A stretch of DNA of 64,000 bases from Cheilinus undulatus (GCF_018320785.1 NC_054877.1:35796151-35860150); one strand, 5' to 3'. Counted from the first letter of the stretch, positions 12,895-25,169 are shown. The notes: generated from the letters alone by a model not told the origin. A program made the numbers and translations.

Positions 12895-13350
12895 GTGTGA
12901 TCCCAAAGATGCTTGATGGGATTGCGGTCATGGCCAGTCAAGTTCTTCCACACTGAACTCATCAAACCATATCTTTATCATCTTTGCTTTGTGCACTGAG
13001 GAACAGTCATGTTGGAATAGAAAGGGTCTTCCCCAAACTGTTGCCACAAAGTTGGAAGCATAATATAACATAAACACTTCAGCTTCTAATAGTATCACTT
13101 ATAGTTGAGTGTGGAATATCCAGCAGGGATGACATTTCCTGAACCATCTTATTGCAAAGGTAGCATCCATCGCAGTACCATGCTTGAATTCCCTGATCTC
13201 TTCAGAACGACCGATTTTGTCTCAAGAATGTTTGCAAATAGAGACTGCTGGCTAGGTGTTTGATTTTATACACCTGTGGCAACAGGTCTGATTGAAACAC
13301 CTGAATTCAATAATTAACAGGTGTGGCCAAATACTTTTGTACATATAGCA
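12895..13350 (-). mobile_element. Tc1-like transposon relic, internally deleted
   Basis: Reads as the reverse complement of a fish Tc1-like element. Near 12940-13050 lies the C-terminal transposase region (GGCCAGTCAAGTTCTTCCACA, CAGTCATGTTGGAATAG). It is joined to the 5' region at about 13080-13340, ending in CCAAATACTTTTGTACATATAG. The middle of the transposase is missing. Same family as the relic at 24418-25169. Confidence 0.75.
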
Positions 13351-13924
13351 AATGGGGGGCAGCTACTGTGAACATCACCAATAGTATCAAATATGTTTTG
13401 TTGCCCAGACAGATTATTTTGGTAAGGAAAGTGAGAAAAATAGCTCTTGTGAAGATAGAAGTTGCTGAACTTCGGCCTATGTACCATTCTTATGACATTA
13501 TGTGGTTTATTTCAGAAAATTGTAACTTCAGATGGTTTGATTAGGAAACTTTACAGGGACTGTTATCATATCATTATGTTTTCAGACAATATGAGGAGGA
13601 GGAGAGCACATCGTCAGAATTTCCAGCACAAAAGCCATGAACATGTGTTCATTTTTTTTTTGAGGGAGTAATGCCCAAAGAAAATACAAGTTAATTTAAT
13701 TCGCTAGTAAAAAGCTTTCAAATTTCTGTGATAATGGCCCAACATCTGTTTGCAATTTGCCGCTATAAAGAACATGGATAAAGAAAAAAAGGCAGTTTAA
13801 CCATTGTTACTTCTGGTAAGTGCGAAACAGCAGTGCCCTGTTGACTTTGGTACTGGGTAGTGCATTAAAGCATACTGCAGTAAAGTACACTGACTGAAGT
13901 ATGCAATTTAAAACACTCGATATC

Positions 13925-14330
13925 TCAAGAATGCTTGGAGGATTTTCTCAAAACTTTGCACAATGGCCACTCAGCCTTGAGGATGAACTGATTACATTTT
14001 TGGGTCAAAGGTCATTTGGCCTATTTTCAACCTTTGTTTGTGAGCAATATCTCCAGATTGCTTTAAGGGATTTTCATTAAGATATGCATGAAGGTCCACT
14101 CTGACTGAGGAATGAACAGATTAGAATTTGGAAGTCGAGGTCAAGGTCATTGGGCCTCATGTTCATCCAAGAATGAGTGGAAGGAATTTCTTTAAACTTA
14201 GGACAAACATCAACTCTGACTCAACGATGAACTGATGAGAATCTGGAGGTCAAAGGTCAACATCATTTGGCTGCCTGTTCATCCCTTGCTTGTGGATAAA
14301 GTATCTTTAAGAATACTTCAATGTTTTTTT
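13925..14330 (+). repeat. Tandem repeat with nuclear-receptor half-sites
   Basis: Three diverged units of about 110-135 bp, each with a phrase like TCAAAGGTCA followed by TTGGCC or TTGGGC. Half-site pairs: 14002-14014 (DR1 spacing), 14138-14149 (DR0; includes TCAAGGTCA) and 14247-14259 (perfect AGGTCA-A-AGGTCA). Further units occur at 12225-12385 and, weaker, near 63600-63760. Confidence 0.6.
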
Positions 14331-15217
14331 CCTAATTTTGCCAAAAATGTCCACTTATACTCAGAATAAAACCTGAATCTGCCCCAGACTTGTGAGGGAT
14401 TCTTTATACACTCCATGGTTCCTGTGCCGGGAAGTCACACATGTACTTGCCACTTGTTGATTTGTTTTTCTGTCGTTTGGTATGTGATGCAAGTACAGAG
14501 GAGGATCAGGGCCAGGGGTACAGGACGAAATAATGCTGTGAACTTTTAAAATAAAGTGAAAATGATGAGGAAAAAAAGTTGAAATTTGGAGAATACAGTT
14601 TCAATACAGTTTCAATATTTAAGTAGAAAACAGTGAAAAAGTTGATATGCAAATTTTTTAAAAAGTCGAAACATCGAGGATTAAGTCAAAATATTGTGAA
14701 TAAAGTTGAAATGACAGAGAGGGCTCTGGCTGCAGACCACAGATCTAAGGTGCCTTCCCTTGCAGGCCGCTACTGTGAGATGCTGCCTCTGTCAGAACAG
14801 AGGTGACATAACTTGCTGGTACAACTTATTTCCATGTTTTTTTTTAATTTTACTTTATTCATTAACAAAGGCTGGCAGTTACATTCATGAAATAACCACA
14901 AACATAAGAGACTAAGCAACATTTAATGATTAAAAAATGGTCAGGGGTATAACCAGGGATTAAATTATGTATAGACTTGAAGTATATTTATTTTCTCAGC
15001 TATAGCTCAGCAATCCAACTGATTCATGAGACAGACATCTGTTTTTAGCTTTTTATTAGAGTGGTGAGTCTTCTTACTGTTACTTTGTTTTACATCAGTT
15101 GGCCTCCATCACTTTGGGGCATTACTGCTCCCTTTCATTGCAGAGTTTTGGCTCTGACAATGAAGAAAATAAAAATAGATCCTTCCCCAGAAGAACTTAA
15201 ATAATGATAGTAGTAAC

Positions 15218-15723
15218 AAGGGCTGGGCAATTAATCAAAAATTAGATTACATTGCAGTATGGCCTGCTGCAATTTTTAAATTGCGTTCAATATTTCGTTA
15301 ACCTGAAATGTGTGTCAATAATACCAGTATAAAACTTTTTTATGCAGCTGAAATGTTATGTGTTACATATACTATTTTCCAAGTGCCATTTTTATTGAAA
15401 AGTCTACAAAAACCTATTTTGTCATTTTTGTATGTTTTTCTTATCAAATATGAGAATGATGTAAAAATGATCACTCCCTCCATTACAACAATTCATATCC
15501 AATTTGCAATGAGTCAGAATCATCACAATTAGATATTTTTTCACAATTGTTTAGCATTAGTTTAATTCAATACTATGTTAGTTATAATAAACAGTGATTT
15601 ATTGCTCGTTTGTTGGAAAATACACAAGATGAGGAACTTGAGAAATATTGCATATCAAATTGCAATCCCAATATTGGGAAAATAAATCACAATTAGATTA
15701 TTCTCCCAAATCATTCAGCCCTA
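15218..15723. mobile_element. Non-autonomous hAT-like element with 8-bp TSD
   Basis: Bounded by AAGGGCTGGGCAATTAATC on the left and ATCATTCAGCCCTA on the right (inverted match AGGGCTG). It is flanked by GTAGTAAC (15210-15217) and GCAGTAAC (15724-15731), an 8-bp duplication with one mismatch, as expected for hAT elements. The internal sequence is AT-rich with no transposase reading frame. The AGGGCTG ends are common in fish genomes. Confidence 0.7.
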
Positions 15724-16619
15724 GCAGTAACCAAAATAAAGTAGATAAAATATAAAGATAAAGAAACCTATGCTAATAAGTGGTTAGTCCCTGACTTAAA
15801 CAAACACAGATACAAGCAGACACAAAACTTTATCAAGCTGTGGGAACAGGCTAAATTTATGTTCTTAATGTTGGCTGTCTGCAAATCACAAGTTAAAAAT
15901 TACCTGTATTTTTGGAATATATTCTTCTCTTTGCTGAACATTTCTTCCTTCACCTTTTTTTTTTTTACCTCCTGCAGCCTCCGCACAGGGGTGTAGCTAA
16001 GGATTTTGGGCCCCCAGAATGAATATCACACAGGGCCCCCCTTAACTAGCTTGCCGAGCAACAAATGTTGCGTAATTTATAAATATATATGCATTTTGAT
16101 GTATTTTTGAACCACCATTTTGCCATTTGTGAGCATTTATTTTTTTACAGTGGTCAAACTGGATTTACTTCCATTTTTTCACAGCACTGGGCTATACCAT
16201 TTGGACATTTTTAAGGGAGGAGCAGAAGCCCCCCCAATATTTTATTTTACTCTATTTGATACAAATTTCAGTCTGTGGACCGATTCATTCAGTCACTTTT
16301 GATTCAATATTGACACTAATTAGTAAGAAAAAATAAAATAAAACCCTCTATTCATTGCAGGCTTCTCAAGGGTCCCTCCCTACTGCGGGCCTGGGTAATC
16401 AGTACCCTTTAACCCCCCTGTGCTATGCCCATGAATCTGCATCTACCAAAGATTGTACATTGAGGACAAGAGCATTCACTTCATCCCCAATTCACACACA
16501 ATCAATAACTGTTATTGGAGGAGCAAGGTGTTCTCTTTGCATTTGCCATGGGAACTAAGATTATTTTAGGTGAACAGCTCAGAAAAATACTGAGGTCCTG
16601 ACTTTAGTGAACTCAGTGG

Positions 16620-17300
16620 TGGGTGCAGCCATGATTATGCTACATTTGCTAAAGGTAGACATATTTTGGAAGTAGTTATGTAAATGGTGGCTCACTTCAG
16701 CTTTGTTATATTTAGCTAAATTTAACGTAGCTACACTAGCAACATTTGACTCATGTAGTAGTGTTTACTACTCAGTGGTGGGTACAGCCATGATTATGCT
16801 ACATTTGCTAAAACTACACATATTTTGGAAGTAGTTACGTAAATGGTGGCTCACTTCAGCTTTGTTATCTTTAGCTAAATTTAGAGTAGCCACACAAGCT
16901 ATGTTGTTAATATTGCTACATGAGTCAAACATAGATAAGGCTAATGTAGCTAAATAGCTAAAGCAATTGAAGCATTGAGTTCATTAGGCTTAGATTTAGC
17001 TACATTAGCTGTTATCTGCGTAGCTTACGTAGAAAATGTAGCTTGGCTTTAGCCTTAGCTATTTTGGCTGCATTAGAGTGCTTTTATGGAGGACAAGCTT
17101 TTTTCCTGTAAGCAGACTTTCTTTCTTTGCTTTATTAAACATTTTGTCATTAGGTTTTGCAGGCCGGGTTTTTGCATTTAACGTTTAGCATCCTAACCAT
17201 TACCTTGACCCCTACCCTAACCTTAACCATTAGCTTAATCAGACTTTTATTTGGATGTTTTTGTATTTCTGTTCTAACAGTGGTGGCGGTCTGCAGCCAG
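16620..17300 (-). repeat. GCTA-array dispersed element, copy 2
   Basis: Reverse-oriented counterpart of 1060-1480. It has GCTACATTTGCTAAA-like units, two near-identical blocks (about 16619-16750 and 16776-16905), then GAGGACAAGCTTTTTTCC near 17090 and CTGCAGCCAGACTATCTTGG near 17293. The two blocks form a roughly 157-bp direct duplication. Confidence 0.6.
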
Positions 17301-17769
17301 ACTATCTTGGAATGACGAGAAATAAGTCAAAACAATTTCAGCATTTAAGCTGAAATGTAGACAGTACAGACAGCTATACTCAACAGCTACAGGCGCAACT
17401 GACAGCAGTGAGAGCTGCCAGAGCCATAATGACATAACACTGACAACACTTAACAGTGACAACGACACTGTATTAATAAGCTAAAACATAAAAAGCCAGT
17501 TCTGAAGTATAGTTTCACGTTTATCAATACAAGACGTTATGCAAGACAGTCAAGATGTGCTTTTTTATAGTCTTATAAATTTCAACTTTTTTCTCAAAAT
17601 TGTATTTTGAGCTTTATTCATGAAACTTTGACTTTAACCTTGAAACTGTATTTCAACTTTATTTTCAAAATTTGGACTTTTTTTCCCATCATTTTGATTT
17701 AATTCTTGAAGTGCACAGTTTTATTTCCCCCCTCACCCCTGGCCCTAATCCTCTTTCGTACGCAGGTCT

Positions 17770-19650
17770 GCTGGAAGAAGTATGATAGTACCCTGCATAA
17801 AAGAGGGCATGTCACCTCCTGCTGTAGATTCAGACATACTTTTTGTCAACAATAGTTAGTAATGGCATAATCAAGCTACCATGATGTTACTGTGCATGTC
17901 AGCGTTCTGTGTGCCACCCTATGGAGAGGTCATTTTACCAAACAGCTACCTATCAGATCTTATTTTGTTCTTTAACCCAACAGGACCACCTTCCTGCCAC
18001 GAGTCTGCCTCTTAAACATGGAGCATTAACATGCCACTGAGTGCCAATGTGGGATGCTCTGTCACCACAGCTGAACTCTTCCAACAAGTCTGTCCAGGAC
18101 ACACTGAACCCTCACATTTGAACGGCCATGTGTGGCTATGGAAATGCAACCAAACCCCTGCACAGTAAAATGTTGGAACAGAAAAGGTGACATCTTTGGC
18201 TCTGTTTTGGAGACCACACTTGGGCCTGTACAACATCGAATACCTGACAACCAACAGACTGATGATGGTCGATGGCAGCTGCAGTGTGGTCCTCTGAGAA
18301 CCACTGCATGTTAAAGAGGTGAAAGCCCTTTTTGTCGCTGTGTTAAGCTCCTCTGTCCATGAGCTACACCACCAAAATGGCACAGGGGCTCGGAAGATTT
18401 CTGGAAGAAGCTGGCTGTACGGCTGTTTGCTGAAAGACATCTGCAGTTGGCGGAGAGTCCGTGAGAGTGACTCATTAGCCCTCAAAAGCTTAGTTAGTGT
18501 CAACCAGCAAATCAACAGACAGGATGTGGAGCTGTTTTCTTTGAAAATAAGCACCATGACTAATTTTTGCCCCGACCAGGCCAGCTAAACAGCCAAAGAA
18601 CTAAGACTGTTCCTAAGTGCCTTTCTGATTTAAAGCTTAGCAGACACTTGTTTAAGATGGATGATCATTTACAGAGATCTGGGAAGGCTCACTGAGCTGC
18701 AGACAGCTGCAGTTTCCACTCTCTTATTAGTCTGAAACATGCAGTGGAGAGAGATTTGATTTAGCTGTGAGACACATAAGTGAATGCTGGGATTTGTGAA
18801 AATGAGATTTATTTTAATGAGTTTCTTTTCTTGGCAGAAAGAGGTCAACTTAGGCACAGATTGAAACCCAAAGATAACAAACAAAGGAAAATTTGAGCCA
18901 TTCACTGTGTGTCTCTTGAGTCTTTCAGATATTTAGTCTGTTAAATACATCTATTAGTCACTAAAAATTCAGATGGTTTTCATTGTTCATGTGGCTGGCA
19001 TGAAAAGCTTGTTTGTTCTAGACTCAAACCTTGAAACCTCTTATCAAATGGATCTACTTAAAGAAGACGTATGAGCTCAGAACAGCGTGGAGTCAGCATT
19101 AGTCACTGAACCTGAGGTCCCATTAGCAGACTACAGTATGACTGTTAACTGTATGTATTCTGGATATACAGTTTCATTTATTGTGATGAATGGCGTGAGT
19201 CATGGAGGTCTGTTTAAGGCCTCATGACCGCCTGGGGAGACAGAGCCAATGGAGTGAGCGTCCTGACTACTCCACTGTTTTTACACCGTAGTTAAAACAG
19301 TGAAAAACAAAAGGGCCTCCCAGTCTAAACCTGCTGGAGAGAGGCAGGAGCCAAGGAGCCACAAAGGACAACAGAAGGAACCACAGAAATGTTTAATATC
19401 CAGACCAACGGAAAATTAGAAAAATAAATTATGGTATTTTCACCAGGTCTTGCCATGAACTCATAAAGCTGCTTATAGTACCGCTTACACAGAGTAAAAT
19501 GACTGTAGCCTACTACTGTCTTATCTGTATCATAAATAGACAGCTAGAGCCAGAATAAGGTTAGCTAACGTTAGCGTGAGACTGGAAACAGACCCAGAAA
19601 ACTGAGCTCCATCCATAGTGGTTTAAAATCCCATATTAGCACCCTTAACA
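17770..19650. other. Spacer; unidentified block at 18000-18600
   Basis: No gene is recognised. The 18000-18600 part is richer in GC than its surroundings and carries a 181-aa open frame on the minus strand (18012-18557) and a shorter one on the plus strand. Neither translation shows a family I know. The remainder is ordinary AT-rich sequence. Confidence 0.4.
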
Positions 19651-19654
19651 CTCG

Positions 19655-21790
19655 GACCGTAGTAACAAAAAGTTCCTTATGAACTGTTAAGTGACAAAAA
19701 TGCCCACACAGAAAAAACTGCATGTGTATTTTCTCCACTTTGAAAGACTTACAGTGCCTATAAAAAGTATTCTCCCCCTTGGATGTTTTACCCTTTCATT
19801 GAGTTTATAAATCAATCATGATCAATATAATCTGACTTTTCTGACAGTTTCTTTTTTAAACATCAAAATGAAAACAGATTTCTATAAAGTAGTTTCAATT
19901 AAACAAAAGTATGTTAGAGAAAATCATTGATTGCATAAATATTCATCCACTTATAGTATTTATTTATAGTTGTGTTTTTATAGTAGAGTCCCCTTTGGCT
20001 GCAATCACAGCGCTGAGTCTGTGTTGATAGGTCTCAGTCAGGCTTGCACATCTGGACACTGCAATTTTTCTCCATTCTCCTTTGCACAACTGTTCAAGCT
20101 GTCAGGTTTTAGAGGGATCAGGCGTGAACAACTCTTTTCAGCTCAAGGCTCTGACTCAGCAGCTCCAGAACACTCACCTTTTTGTCTCTAAACCATTTCT
20201 GTGTAGCTTTAGGTCATTGTCTTACTGGAAAATAAACCTTCTGTTAAGCTTTAGTTCTCTTGTCAACTAAATAAGATTGTCCTCCAAGATTTTCCTACAT
20301 TTTGCCTTCATTTTACCCTCTACTTTTACAAGACTTTCAGGGCCGACTGCTGAGAAGCATCCCCACAGCAAGATGCTGCCACCACTGTGTTTCACAGTGG
20401 GATGGTGTGTTTGTGGTGATGTGCAGTGTTTGATAGCCAAAAAGCACTATTTACTATTTACTACTATTACTTTCTTCCACTTGACCATGGAGTCTCCCAC
20501 ATGCCTCTTGGTGAACTCTAGTGGAGATTAAATCTGAGTTTATTTCAACTGTGACTTTCTCACTGCCACTCTCCCATGAAGCTTTGACTGATGAAGAACC
20601 CTGGTAACAGTTGTTGTATGCAGTCTCTCCCGTCTCAGCTGCTGAACATTATAACTCCTTTAGAGTCATAGGTGTCTTGGTGGCCTCTCTCCTTCTTGCA
20701 CAGTCACTCAGTTTGTGAGGGACGGCCTGATCTAGGCAGATTTACACATCTGACATATTCCTTCCATTCCTTGTATCTTGGATTTAACTGAACTCTGGGT
20801 GATGTTCAGTGCTTTGGAACTTTTTCTGTATCCGTCCCCCGATTAATACTTTTTAATAACCTTTTCTCTGAGTTGTTTGTAGAGTTCTTTTGTATTCAAG
20901 GTGTAATGTTAGCCAGGAAAACTGATTAGCCAGTGACTGGACCTTGCAGACACAGGTGTCTTCATACTGTAGTGACTTCAGAAAAATTCCCTGCACTTAG
21001 TTGATCCCCGTTTCACTAATTGTTAGACTTTATGCACCAATAGTCTGGACCTCTGGCTTAATTTCTTCATACTTTATGCAAGATGGGATTATTTTCTGAA
21101 CAATGGATACAGTGTTATAAATGTCATTGATGACCAGCATAACTGATTTTAATGCATGTTTTTTTTTTGTAGTGTTGAAATTTAAAAAAAAAAAATCCCA
21201 CTGTTTTGTTGGATGGTAAAAATGTCTACACAGTAAAAACTGCAATAAACTTAATATAAATCAATATATTTTTTGACTTCAAAAGGCTAAGATCTTTTCA
21301 TTAGTTTTAGTCATGTTTGGAAAAATCCACTATTTAATAATGTCAATTTATTAAACTCTTTGAAGGCCAGTTTAAGCACCAAATGCAACAGATTTTTTTT
21401 AAATAAAGGACAGATTGTTTGAAATTTCATTGATGACCTGCTTAGTTGATTTTGATGCATGTTTTATTTTTTTATAGTGTCATATTAAAATAAAAAAACC
21501 CTTCTTGTTATGTTAAGCGACAAAAAATGTCCACAAAGGGAAAAAAATTTAGTTAAAATAAAAAAAACCTTAAATGACTTGGATCTTTTTCATTTAGTCC
21601 TGTTTAGAAAATCATTTATTTAACCTTTAAACTGATTTACCCATTTAAATGTCAGTCAACAAACCAAATGCAACAGGTTTTATATGTACAAAAAAAAATA
21701 AATATCAGATTTCCACACACTTTGTGCAAAATGAGATTGTTTTATTAATGGGTATGGTGTTGGAAATGTCAATCATGAAGAGCATAACTG
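19655..21790. repeat. Tandem repeat (about 300-340 bp unit) split by a Tc1 insertion
   Basis: Units share GTGACAAAAATGCCCACACAG, TCATTGATGACC and TGATTTTAATGCATGTTTT-like words. Parts are seen at 19655-19750, 21060-21300, 21400-21640 and 21690-21790. The first part is separated from the others by the Tc1 relic at 19751-21030. Distances between equivalent words are 303 and 342 bp. Confidence 0.5.
19751..21030 (-). mobile_element. Tc1-like transposon relic (minus)
   Basis: Starts with the terminal repeat CAGTGCCTATAAAAAGTATT (19752). It continues as the reverse complement of a Tc1 transposase region (for example AGAAGCATCCCCACAGCAAG at about 20355, opposite strand), with many stops and frameshifts. 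The far end near 20950-21030 matches the subterminal part, but the outer terminal repeat seems lost. A solo end of the same family stands at 58110-58200. Confidence 0.75.
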
Positions 21791-21814
21791 CATTTGATTT
21801 AACTGTTGTTTAAA

Positions 21815-22640
21815 TTCAGCCATGTTGGAGGTTTGTTGAGCATGAGTGGCCTGTTTAATGTCAGCATCTCAATTGGATTTAACTCCAGACTTTGACTAGA
21901 CCACTTCAAAACCATTTTGTTTTTTAAGCCATTCAGAGATGAACTTTCTAATGTGTTTGTCCTGCTGCATAACCCAAGTATGCCTGAGCTTTAGGTCTCA
22001 AACTGATGGCCAGGCATTCTCCTTCAGAATTTCTAGTAGAGAGCAGAATTCATGGTTCTGTCAATTATAGCAAGCCGACAAGGTCCTGAGGCAGCAAAGC
22101 AACCCAAAACCCTCACACTACCATCACTATGTTTGACTGTTGGTGTGATGTCGTTTTTTATGAAATGCTGTGCTAGTTTTACACCAGATGTCACAGGAAA
22201 CACAATCCATAAAGGTCCTCTAAAGGTCTCATCCTTTGCCTTCGTGTAGGACAGCCACTCCTGGGAAGGTTCACCACTGTTTCAAGTTTTCTCCATTTGT
22301 GGATAATGGCTCAGTCCTAAAGACTTTGAAATGGTTTTGTGTCCCTTTCCAGACTGATAGATGTCAGTGATTTGTTTCTCATCTGTTCTTGAGGTTCTTT
22401 CAATGGCAGCTTGATGTGATGCTTTTTGGGGGGCAATAACCTTTTCACACAGGGCCAGGAAGATTTGGATGGCTTTTTTCCTTAAATAAATGAAATCATA
22501 ATTTAAAAGCTTCACTTTATATTTACTTAAATAAACTTTGTATAACACTAAAATGTGTTTGATGACCAGAAACTTTTAAGTGTGACAAATATAGAATAAA
22601 TAAGAAATCAGGAAGCAGACAAAACTTTTTAAAGCACTGA
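21815..22640 (-). mobile_element. Tc1-like transposon relic (minus)
   Basis: On the minus strand the end lies at about 22640 (AGTGCTTTAAAAAGTTTTG). It is followed by a subterminal TTCCTGATTTCTTATTTATT and a transposase N-terminal stretch (ERTSRTDEKQITDIYQSGKG, within 22282-22548). Broken transposase remnants follow down to about 21815 (MAEFKQ-like end). Frameshifts and deletions make it inactive. Related to the longer plus-strand copy at 60263-61408. Confidence 0.75.
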
Positions 22641-23990
22641 AAGGTAAAGATTGTGTTTGGAGCGATGCTGTGCATGATGCTTCAAGCTAAAATAGAGCTG
22701 ACATCAAAGAGACAAATGAAATGAAAGTCCTGTGCTATCCAGCCTTGGATGTGATTCAGACGTGATTAGTGGCCTGAATTTTTCCACCAGCACTGAGAAG
22801 ACATAGCCTACCTCTTAAAGATAGAACAGGAAATATGCTGTCTGATCTCTTCTTTTATCTGTAGATCATGTTTTAGCTGTTTCACTCCTAAGTAGCTGCA
22901 GATGTGAGTGACTGTCAGTGGAGCAGGAATTCAGTGGTTAAAACGGGATGATTCAATTTCTGTTTTAATGACGACTTTCTCCAATTTTGCTAAAACAACT
23001 CAGATCCTGGCAGCTGCTTTTTTGTGAGTTGGAAGGATGTTTGGATCATTAAAAGTGGGATTTCTGAAGTAAGAGGACACAAAAATCCCCCTTAAGTCTA
23101 CTTTAATGCAGTAAAAATCACAAAAGGCTGATTATGTGTATGCCACATAAGTGCAGGGGATTCAAAAAACTTTAACAAATAAATCCCAACAAGAGGTTTT
23201 GAGGGGTCTCTCCTTAAGAAGACCTCTGTTTCAGGCACTGTGATTTTGTGATCTAATAGTTTTTTTTTGTCACAGAGGAAGTGGGAACATTAAAAATCAA
23301 CATTTGAGATACACTCAAGGAGACTGAAGAGTGGAGACACTTCAACTATTGGGGTTGCTCTTTCCTTGTTGCAGTTCTGCTCAGTGTTTGTTTCTTGGCC
23401 AAAATTCTTGGCATGATCGCTCTTATACATCCCCGGTACAGCCAGATTTTATTACTTCAGGCTGCAGTGAAATCACGGCACAGTACCAGCTCAAATTGTT
23501 TTTTGGATCAAGTAAGCTTTGTTTAAAAAGTAATAAGCAACAATCCTTGCGATTTGACATTGGCCATTATGAAAACACACGCAGACTCAAAAAGGAACTT
23601 CTAAATGCGTTACATTTTTGGTATAAAATGAACCATGACCTCGCCACTGTAATGCGTGTTGACATTTTAATAAAGCAAAGCATGGCAAACTTCCAGTGGT
23701 TTGAATCCTACTTTTATTCAGCTTCCCTGCAACGTGCTGCTCAAGAATTAAATTCACGCTATGATAGCCTGCCATCTAGTGGTGGAAAAATGTTAATACA
23801 AAGTGGAAATGCTCAGGACCTGACCTGCACTGAGGACAGGACAACATAAAACCTAAAACTAATCCAAGTGTCAGGGAGTTGTCTTATGGAATAAAGTTGT
23901 TCATTTGATAAATCACTTTATATCAGTGACTGTTTACAAAAAAGACTTAGAAATGCTTCAATGATGGTAACATGAATTGGAACATTATGC
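22641..23990. other. Spacer with unassigned 172-aa open frame
   Basis: The plus-strand frame 23331-23849 stays open for 172 codons but shows no known domain, no clear splice structure and fish-repeat words such as GCCATCTAGTGGTGG (23770). It is most likely part of a repeat and was not called as a gene. Confidence 0.35.
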
Positions 23991-24009
23991 ATCTTTATAA
24001 GAGCTTTTC

Positions 24010-24345
24010 AATTATTCATAGTGGGCAGCACTTTATGTTTTAGTGGGCCAATTACCTAGTAATGTTAAAGTAATAAGTGGTAATTATGTAATAATTTTCT
24101 CAAGAATAAGGTGTAATTACCTAGAAATAAGGTGGCATGTCACCAAGTAATAACTTAAAACCGTGGAAGTATTTACCTAGTAATAATGTATTAACAATCA
24201 AGTCATTCCTTGTAATGTTGTAGCAATTCTCTGATAACTAGGTGATATTTTACCCTACCCCCAACCCTAAAATCCTCTTGTAATTAGGTGGAATTTTAAC
24301 TAGCAATTTCTTAAAGCCCTGTTAAACATTGGTTAAACTTTGGTT
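24010..24345. repeat. AT-rich interspersed repeat with TAATTACCTAGTAAT words
   Basis: Repeated words AATTACCTAGTAAT, GTAATTACCTAGAAAT and TTACCTAGTAATAA, then ACCCTACCCCCAACCCTAAAA. The repeat is of simple-to-MITE type. No coding potential was seen. Confidence 0.4.
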
Positions 24346-24417
24346 AAAAAATAAGGATTAGTGGTTCACTAAACAGGAGAAGCTACAGGAACTTTGTCTC
24401 GTTGACTGTTGTCTCAA

Positions 24418-25169
24418 AAGTTGGAAGCATAGCAGTGACCGAAATGTCTTGAAGCATTAAGATTGGCCTTCACTGGCGATAAGGGGCCTAGCCCAACCCC
24501 TGAATAACAGCCCCATTATCCCTCCTCCACCAGACTTTACACTTGGCATAACGCAGTCCAGCAGGTAATGTTCTCTCAGCATGCTCCAGACACAGACTCA
24601 TCCACCTGCCAAACAGAGAAGTGATTTGCCACTACAGAACACGTTTCCTCTGCTCCACAGCCCAGTGTCAGTGTGCTTTACACAACTCCATCCATGGCAT
24701 TGGACTTGGCGATGTGTGGCTTGCATGCAGCTGCTCTGCCATGGAAACCCGTTCCATGAAGCTCCTGCGGAACAGTTTTTGTGCTCACACGAACGTCAGT
24801 GGAAGTTCAGAACTCTTCAGCTTTGGAATCAGAAGAGCGTTGGCAACTTTAGTAGTTGTTGACCCCACTCTGTGATTTTACATGGTCTTTTGCTGTTGTT
24901 CCTAAATGCTTCCACTTTCTAATAATACCACTTACAGTTGGCTGTTAAACATCCAGCAAAGAAGAAATTTTACAAACCATCTTACTGCACAGGTGATATC
25001 TATCACAGTACCATGCTTGAAGTCACTGCTCTTCAGAACAGCACGTTTTGTATCACAAATGGAGACTGCATGGCTAGGTGCTTGATTTTATACACCTGTG
25101 GAAACAGGTTTGATTAAAACACCTAAATTCAACAATTAACAAGTATGGCCAAATAATTTCGTCCATATA
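24418..25169 (-). mobile_element. Tc1-like transposon relic split by a MITE
   Basis: Reverse complement of a fish Tc1-like element. Landmarks: TTGGAAGCATAGCAGTGACC (24421), the catalytic-core part at 24450-24860, and the 5' non-coding part ending AATTTCGTCCATATA at 25169. The final bases of the terminus (TAGTGTA) resume at 26033, because another element inserted in between. Many substitutions and deletions have destroyed the frame. Confidence 0.8.

Larger units (their letters stand above)
14492..17766. mobile_element. 3.3-kb structure with long inverted repeats
   Basis: About 14492-14720 (plus) and 17581-17766 (minus) are inverted copies. Shared landmarks are AGGGCCAGGGGT, AATGATGAGGAAAAAAAGTT against AATGATGGGAAAAAAAGT, and AATAAAGTTGAAAT. 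Both arms are followed inwards by a CTGGCTGCAGACC word (14728 plus; 17292 minus). The interior carries the hAT-like MITE at 15218-15723 and the GCTA array. It could be one element with long terminal inverted repeats or two related copies in opposite orientation. Confidence 0.5.

Noticed and set aside
17190-17245. Interstitial telomere repeat (ACCCTAACCTTAACC)
   Set aside because: Only a few irregular copies that do not keep the TTAGGG unit; part of a common fish repeat text.
18012-18557. 181-aa minus-strand open frame as a gene
   Set aside because: The translation matches nothing I know and the opposite strand is also partly open. It was kept only as an unexplained block.
23331-23849. 172-aa plus-strand open frame
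   Set aside because: No recognisable domain, no supporting splice or promoter signals, and repeat-like words inside. A length of 172 codons is not decisive in this sequence.
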